From contig KN832557.1 in NCBI GenBank assembly GCA_000827205.1, positions 1,335,771 through 1,399,770 on the forward strand: DNA of 64,000 bases. Direction: 5' to 3'. Below, piece by piece: positions 59,197 through 64,000 of this stretch (positions are counted from its first letter, which is position 1; every line of letters begins with the position of its first letter). The position numbers and the translations under genes are program-made. The notes below the pieces were generated by a model. The model was not told the origin of the DNA and did no database searches. It worked only from the letters and a program-made list of their open reading frames with translations. This DNA is from Plicaturopsis crispa FD-325 SS-3. Lineage: Eukaryota; Basidiomycota; Agaricomycetes; Amylocorticiales; Amylocorticiaceae.

Positions 59197-60590
59197 ATGC
59201 CTCCTACCAGATCCTCGAAACGCAGCACACGGTCTTCTACAAAAAAGACACACGAGGAAGAGGCACCTGCGCCCGTAGAAGCCGCCAACGATGCCATGGA
59301 GCAAGATGCGCCCGCGCCGCCAGTCGGGTCCGCAGACGAAACACCTGCGCCCGCACCACCGAAAAAGACTACTCGAGCAAAACGGGGCAGTAAGAAAGCA
59401 GCGGAGGTGGTTGAGCCGGTCGTGGAGGACATAGCACCGCCTCCTGAGCCTGAGCCTACTCCTTCACAGGACGAGCGAAGTACGGTAGAGAATGTGGTGG
59501 AAGCAGCGGGTCAGTTCGTGGAGAAGACAATGGGTATGGAAGGTGTTGAGTCCGATGCGGCGAAAGAGAGCGGAGAAGCCGCCAAACTCACTATGGAGGA
59601 GCGAAAGGCCAAAATGGAACAGCTCAGACAAAAAATGGTATGTTCAACTACCATTTCTCGCATTTCATCGCTAACTGTCCCATTTCATCTGTAGCGCACA
59701 TCTTCGCTTGCCAATCGTGCCTCACTTATCGAAGAGGCTGCCAAATCCAAGATTACCGCCCGTGACACTGCACGACTCGAGAAGCAGAGAAAGCTTGCGG
59801 AAACGCTGCGGTCGAAAGCAGATGCAGAGGAGCGCGGGGAGGACGTTGAGCGGGAAAAGAATTGGGAGTGGACAATAGAGGAAAACGACTACTGGGAAAA
59901 GAAAAAGGCAAGAAAGGCAAGACGGGCAGACTTCGAGTTTCACGGTACGCCCTTGTTTATCAACTATCACTATTTCATAACAGTGCTCACGAAACCTTCC
60001 TTCCAGACGATGCGCATGCTGCTCGACGGCGATACAAGAAGGACTTGGACCTCATCAAACCGGATCTAGAGGCGTACAACCGACAGAAAGAGGTCGCGAT
60101 GGGCCTTGCCCCCGGTACCCTTGCTCTGCAACCCTCCGCGTCGTCTTCAATCACTAGCTTCAACCCGACCGCTGGCCAACTCGTGCCGACAAGTCAGCAA
60201 CAGCAACTCGCCGCCGAGAACCTATACCGCGATGCCAATACTCTCATGTACGGCGACAGCAAGCCGAGCGAGGATGCTATCGACCGTGTCGTTGGGAAGA
60301 TCAATAAAGAGTGCGTACTTCTGGATTATCTATGCATGTGCTTCTCAACATGGACCCGTTTGCAGCATCGACAGGAAGGGCAAATTCTCCCGGAAGCGGC
60401 TCAATGAGGACGAGGGTGATATCACATATATCAACGAGCACAATCGTGTGTTCAACAAGAAGGTGCGTCATCTTCGGCCCGTGCAGGGAATTCACCGACT
60501 GACGAATCACCGCGCACACAGATCGCGCGGTACTACGACAAGTACACGGCGGAGATCAGAGCAAGCTTCGAGCGTGGCACAGCCCTGTAG
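59197..60590 (+). CDS. SYF2: Pre-mRNA-splicing factor SYF2
   Basis: Five exons (59197-59637, 59695-59944, 60007-60310, 60366-60462, 60522-60590) encode 386 aa. A long Pro/Ala/Glu-rich N-terminus is followed by the SYF2 domain: SKITARDTARLEKQRKLAET, ERGEDVEREKNWEWTIEEND, DDAHAARRRYKKDLDLIKPD, YGDSKPSEDAIDRVVGKINK, RKGKFSRKRLNEDEGDITYI, then NKKIARYYDKYTAEIRASFE. SYF2 belongs to the Prp19/NTC complex of the spliceosome and also affects cell-cycle progression. The ~150-residue N-terminal extension is longer than in yeast. A nuclear role is expected. Confidence 0.94.
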
Positions 60591-60968
60591 CTTCACCTGC
60601 TCACTGTTGCCTGCAGATGTGATGTACGCTAGGATATCGGTTACCTGTATACTATGTTACGACCCGAAGCTGCTTAGAGTCGACGCGGCTTTGTAATTGA
60701 TATTAGGACGTCAAGCTTAGAAAGCTCCTCGCCGAGTCTTGGTTTTATAAGACTGCTCGTAGTATTCATTATTGAGACAGATAACTATGTCAAGTAAGTA
60801 CATGAAGCCAGATGGGCTCATTTATCGTTCGTAACTAAAGAGGAGTTTAAGCAACAGACATAAATGTTTGTTGGTGCACAAGAACGAAGAGAAAATTTAG
60901 CGTCGTACTTGCCGTCGTCCGAGAATCAATGCAGTCCTCTCGCACTCCCAGTCCAAGCCTCGGGAGGG

Positions 60969-62877
60969 CTATCTAGTGAGTGGGGCCGGTGCGAATCTGT
61001 AAGCGACTGGGATGGGTTTTCCACCATCGAATTTGAGACATGAATCGTCGACCAAAACTTTTGCCGGGAATGGATCGGCAATTGGTGACCCATGTTCAGG
61101 CTCCCGTGGCGCGGGGATATCGAGGTTATCAGGGTCAAATGCTGTTGGTTTGATCAAAAAATTGTCAGTACAGTTCGTCGACTTGGGGGAAGAACGATGA
61201 CACAGACGGGTAGTTTCCATCCGATTCTCCATCAAGAACGCTCTGTCCGGGACACTGTAATGCATGCGTCCGTAAGCTAGACAGGAGATAGATGGAAATA
61301 GACGTACATTTCTCGTATATATTCATGGTCAAATAGAGCGGGAGCCCTCCCACGATTTTCTGGGTCGCGTTGAAGGAGCTAGAGTGCGTTGTCAGCAAAA
61401 ACTCGGTCGACGGCTCATGCATGCTGAGTACACACTGTTTCCAGGAACGAGCGAAGAGTAGGAGGCTCTTTGCCAAGAAGGATAGGAAGAAACGATAGGT
61501 CGACCGACAGATAGAACCCTTTGTCGACGATCACTGGGCATCTTTGTTCCAGTAATTGCTCCAGCTAGAGTTGATATGGTAAATTGACACATTATTCGAA
61601 GCAGGGGTGCAGGCTGTAATGAATGAACGTACCGGTCCTGCGAGAAGCTCGACTATCGTGATACCCAGCGCCCAATAGTCCCCTGCTTTGGTACGGCCAT
61701 TGGATTGCCCCGCAGCGGGTTGTAGCTCCGGAGGTATGTAATTTGGTGTTGTGCTCGTGCTAAAATCGGAGAAGACGCAGTGCCCTGTCCGGTCAATGAG
61801 GATGTTTTCTGACTTCACGTCACCGTGGATAGTGTCAAGTGTGTCATGGATGCTAGAGATGCCGCACAGCTGGATGACAATGTATGAGACTTTCTGACCA
61901 CAGGATAAGTGCGCATGCATATGACTGCTTACGAGTTCTGCTACAACCTTCTGGAGCTGACGGCCGTGGACTTTACCCAATTGGCTACTCAAATCTGTCA
62001 AGCACGGATTCTGCGTGGCCCGCTGTCAGTTTCAAGGCATGAGACAGTACGAGGCGCATACCATAGCGTAATGAAGCCATCCTTCTGGCGACATCCATAT
62101 CGGATGGTCGATATTGGCAAGCGTTAGTACATAATGGAGTTTACGCCCCTCTTGCATGCACCGGGATATCCGATCGAGTATTGCGAGCTCGTACTGCTTG
62201 TCAATGAGGTCAGTGTCGACGCAGGCAGTCTTGACTGCAACTTCAGTGCTGGGGTCGTCCATGGAATACGCTAGATAGACCTCCCCAAAGGATCCGCTAC
62301 CGAGAAAACGAGTCCGCACGAGCTTTGACTTGACGGTGGAAATTGTCGCAAGTGATTCTAGGTATCCACGGGCCGCTTGACGTCGAAGACGTAGGGCCTC
62401 CCGTTCTTCAGCCTTACGCTCGCGACGTTGAGCACTCTCGCAATGTCTTCGTAGGCTGCGACGCCTGCGGCTGTTCGATCTATTGCTAGTCGCACTTGAT
62501 ATCGAGTCCACGGCTGATTTTACGGCTGGTTGCGTCGACGTGTCGGGGTCGTCCGATGATATACCGCTGATTAATGCGATGCATCCACCATATATCGCGG
62601 GCATTAGAGTACGGAAGAAGATAGTCACGATGATAAGGAGAACAGAACAAAGGATTGTATAGAGATGATTTTTCCCGATTTCGGTTGCTTTGGAAAGCCA
62701 GGATCGAAACCAGGAAAGACCACAATGTCGCACCGCTGTTGTGGAAGTCACATCCTTGTCTTTGTGTGGTCGAGAGGATGCCTTGGGCGAAGCTTCGCGG
62801 ATGTTAGGGTTTGGATTGTAACCATCAGGCCTGGGATCGACCAGAGCAGGGGCAGGAGGGTGATTCCGAAGGGGCAT
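60969..62877 (-). CDS. Transmembrane Ser/Thr-type protein kinase, fungal-specific
   Basis: Six exons (62877-62062, 62010-61933, 61893-61633, 61564-61436, 61378-61308, 61254-60969) give 546 aa. One strong TM segment (YTILCSVLLIIVTIFFRTLM, ~80-100) and a basic coiled stretch (RRRRSLRRHCESAQRRERKA) precede the kinase domain. The domain has FLGSGSFGEVYLAYS, ATP lysine in EVAVKTACVD, catalytic loop TIHGDVKSENILI, FSDFSTSTTPNYIPPEL, DYWALGITIVELLAGP and LLQRDPENRGRAP. The usual HRD is HGD and DFG is DFS; the catalytic and metal Asp are kept, so activity is possible but altered regulation is likely. A lineage-specific membrane kinase is the best description. Confidence 0.82.
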
Positions 62878-63712
62878 CGTGGCAAAGTTCAATTATCTGT
62901 CGTACTGCATACAGATCAACTGATGTAGGTTTCGTAGATGATGCAGCGATGAATACCAACTTACTTTGTCGTTTCAAATTCGTTGAGTGGTGCAAGTTCA
63001 ATGCGGAGCTACTTGATACGAGGAAGGGTAAACCATATTTTATACCGGCACAGAGCCTTATGCACAACCGTTGATCACCGTCGAGTGGCCGTCGTGTATT
63101 GATTGTCCCGGCTGTCGTATACTGTTTTTCTTGGATAACAAATGTCAGTCAACGGCCTTGTCGATGACCATTGACGAAGACACCATGGGCGTCACGACGC
63201 AAGAAAAACAAAGATGATGTTCAGCGGGGGGTTGCCGAATAAAATTCAAGTATCTTACGGATCAAAAGATCAGTCCGTTCGCATTGTAAGCTCTTGTACT
63301 CGAGCCCTGAGGAGAAGACGTTCGTCAGTATGTGGCGCGCCACAACACTTCAACTTGAAGTGCAACTGCAGTGGTCCCAGGTCTCCTGCTCCGTGGCAAT
63401 CTCCGAATCGTTTGCGAAACAGAACAAGTCGTGTATCTGCAACTTCGCCGGTCCGATATCGATATCGACGGCCGCTTCGTATGTCACAGTCCATTTTCGA
63501 TTTCGTTGGATTTCGTCGCTGTGCGACTAAGTACACACCGCGGCGGAGTGGGCAATGCCTGGAAGCATTACGTCATCACTGACTCTACCCGAGAACCACC
63601 GAATACTGGGCCTATAACACTCCTCCGAGTGGAAAATATCGACATGCGAGTCCGGTTGTTTGCCGTCTACCGCCATCTCCTCCAAGTCGACCGTTTGTAG
63701 ATTCTGTTGCAA
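62878..63712. other. Intergenic between kinase and NDE gene
   Basis: Divergent promoters at the edges. A frame at 63371-63700 (VVPGLLLRGNLRIVCETEQV) reads like protein but has no ATG, motif or closed model; it may be a decayed gene. Confidence 0.4.
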
Positions 63713-64000
63713 ATGTCGCAGCCGCGCGCTGGTTTTTCGTCCGCTAGTGGTCTTCTTCGTGCGGGCCGTCGGTCATTCGCCACATCCAAATCGCGCGACT
63801 TTAGTTCGTCCGCGCCGAGGAGCAAGCAGCGCCTGGTCATTCTTGGGTCGGGATGGGGTGGATACGAGGTCCTCAGAGGCATTGACAAGTCGCGTTATAG
63901 TGCGTCGCATCTGTGCAACACCGACGGCAACTGACTTCCGCGCGGAATTCACCAGACGTCACCATCGTCTCGCCAAACAGCTATTTTAACTTCACACCGC
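63713..64000 (+). CDS. Type II NADH:ubiquinone oxidoreductase, 5' part
   Basis: Partial, cut by the window end. Exon 1 (63713-63899) encodes an Arg/Ser-rich mitochondrial presequence (GLLRAGRRSFATSKSRDFSS) and the first FAD Rossmann motif RLVILGSGWGGYEVLRGIDK. Exon 2 starts at 63956 and continues VTIVSPNSYFNFTP, as in fungal Nde1/Ndi1 enzymes. These single-chain dehydrogenases oxidise NADH at the mitochondrial inner membrane without pumping protons. External versus internal orientation cannot be decided from this piece. Confidence 0.85.

Noticed and set aside
1-64000. tRNA, rRNA and CRISPR arrays
   Set aside because: No T-loop/anticodon-stem pattern of a tRNA, no rRNA block and no regularly spaced repeats were found by eye; a tRNAscan run would be decisive for tRNAs.
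1-64000. Retroelements or other virus-like elements
   Set aside because: No reverse transcriptase, integrase, capsid or long terminal repeat signal was recognised; the two mobile elements found are short non-autonomous DNA transposons.

Overview
This window looks like nuclear DNA of a filamentous basidiomycete, most likely a wood- or litter-decaying agaricomycete. Genes are dense and intron-rich. Introns are mostly 48-65 nt with GT-AG ends, and exons can be tiny. The gene set fits this: a WOPR regulator, NoxA, an aquaglyceroporin, a chloroperoxidase/peroxygenase-type enzyme, GH28 and GH31 glycosidases, a thaumatin-like protein and a secreted S33 peptidase. I derived all exon structures by hand from splice signals, reading frame and family motifs. 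Nearly every multi-exon model closes in frame.

Layout. 0.6-8.6 kb (+): kynurenine-formamidase-like hydrolase, a recent foldback transposon, a CaM kinase and a low-complexity hypothetical protein. 8.6-21 kb: mostly gene-poor with eroded, partly repeated coding fragments; its two clear genes are a WOPR transcription factor and an aquaglyceroporin, both on the minus strand. 21-34 kb: NoxA, a 15-exon GH28 gene, an unrecognised Cys/His gene, two tandem O-methyltransferases and a secreted S33 peptidase. 35-44 kb: VIT1-like transporter, tRNA t6A dehydratase, YIP1 membrane protein, haem-thiolate peroxygenase and a butanediol-dehydrogenase-like ADH. 45-64 kb: amidase, small secreted protein, NOSIP-like U-box protein, TA-flanked MITE, 21-exon GH31 gene, hypothetical protein, thaumatin-like protein, a perfect 34-bp palindrome, SYF2, a transmembrane kinase with an unusual activation motif, and the start of a type II NADH dehydrogenase.

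There is no obvious metabolic operon; this is an ordinary eukaryotic neighbourhood. It holds secreted biomass-degrading or defence enzymes (GH28, GH31, S33, peroxygenase, thaumatin-like protein, amidase), redox and signalling genes (NoxA, CaM kinase, TM kinase, WOPR) and housekeeping RNA and membrane genes (SYF2, NOSIP, TCD, YIP1).

The most striking feature is the density of micro-exons. Exons of 8, 8, 8, 10, 10, 12 and 14 nt occur in five genes, including two consecutive 8-nt exons in the ADH gene. There are also GC-AG introns and one apparent GA-AG intron. A gene finder with a minimum exon length would be likely to break these genes.
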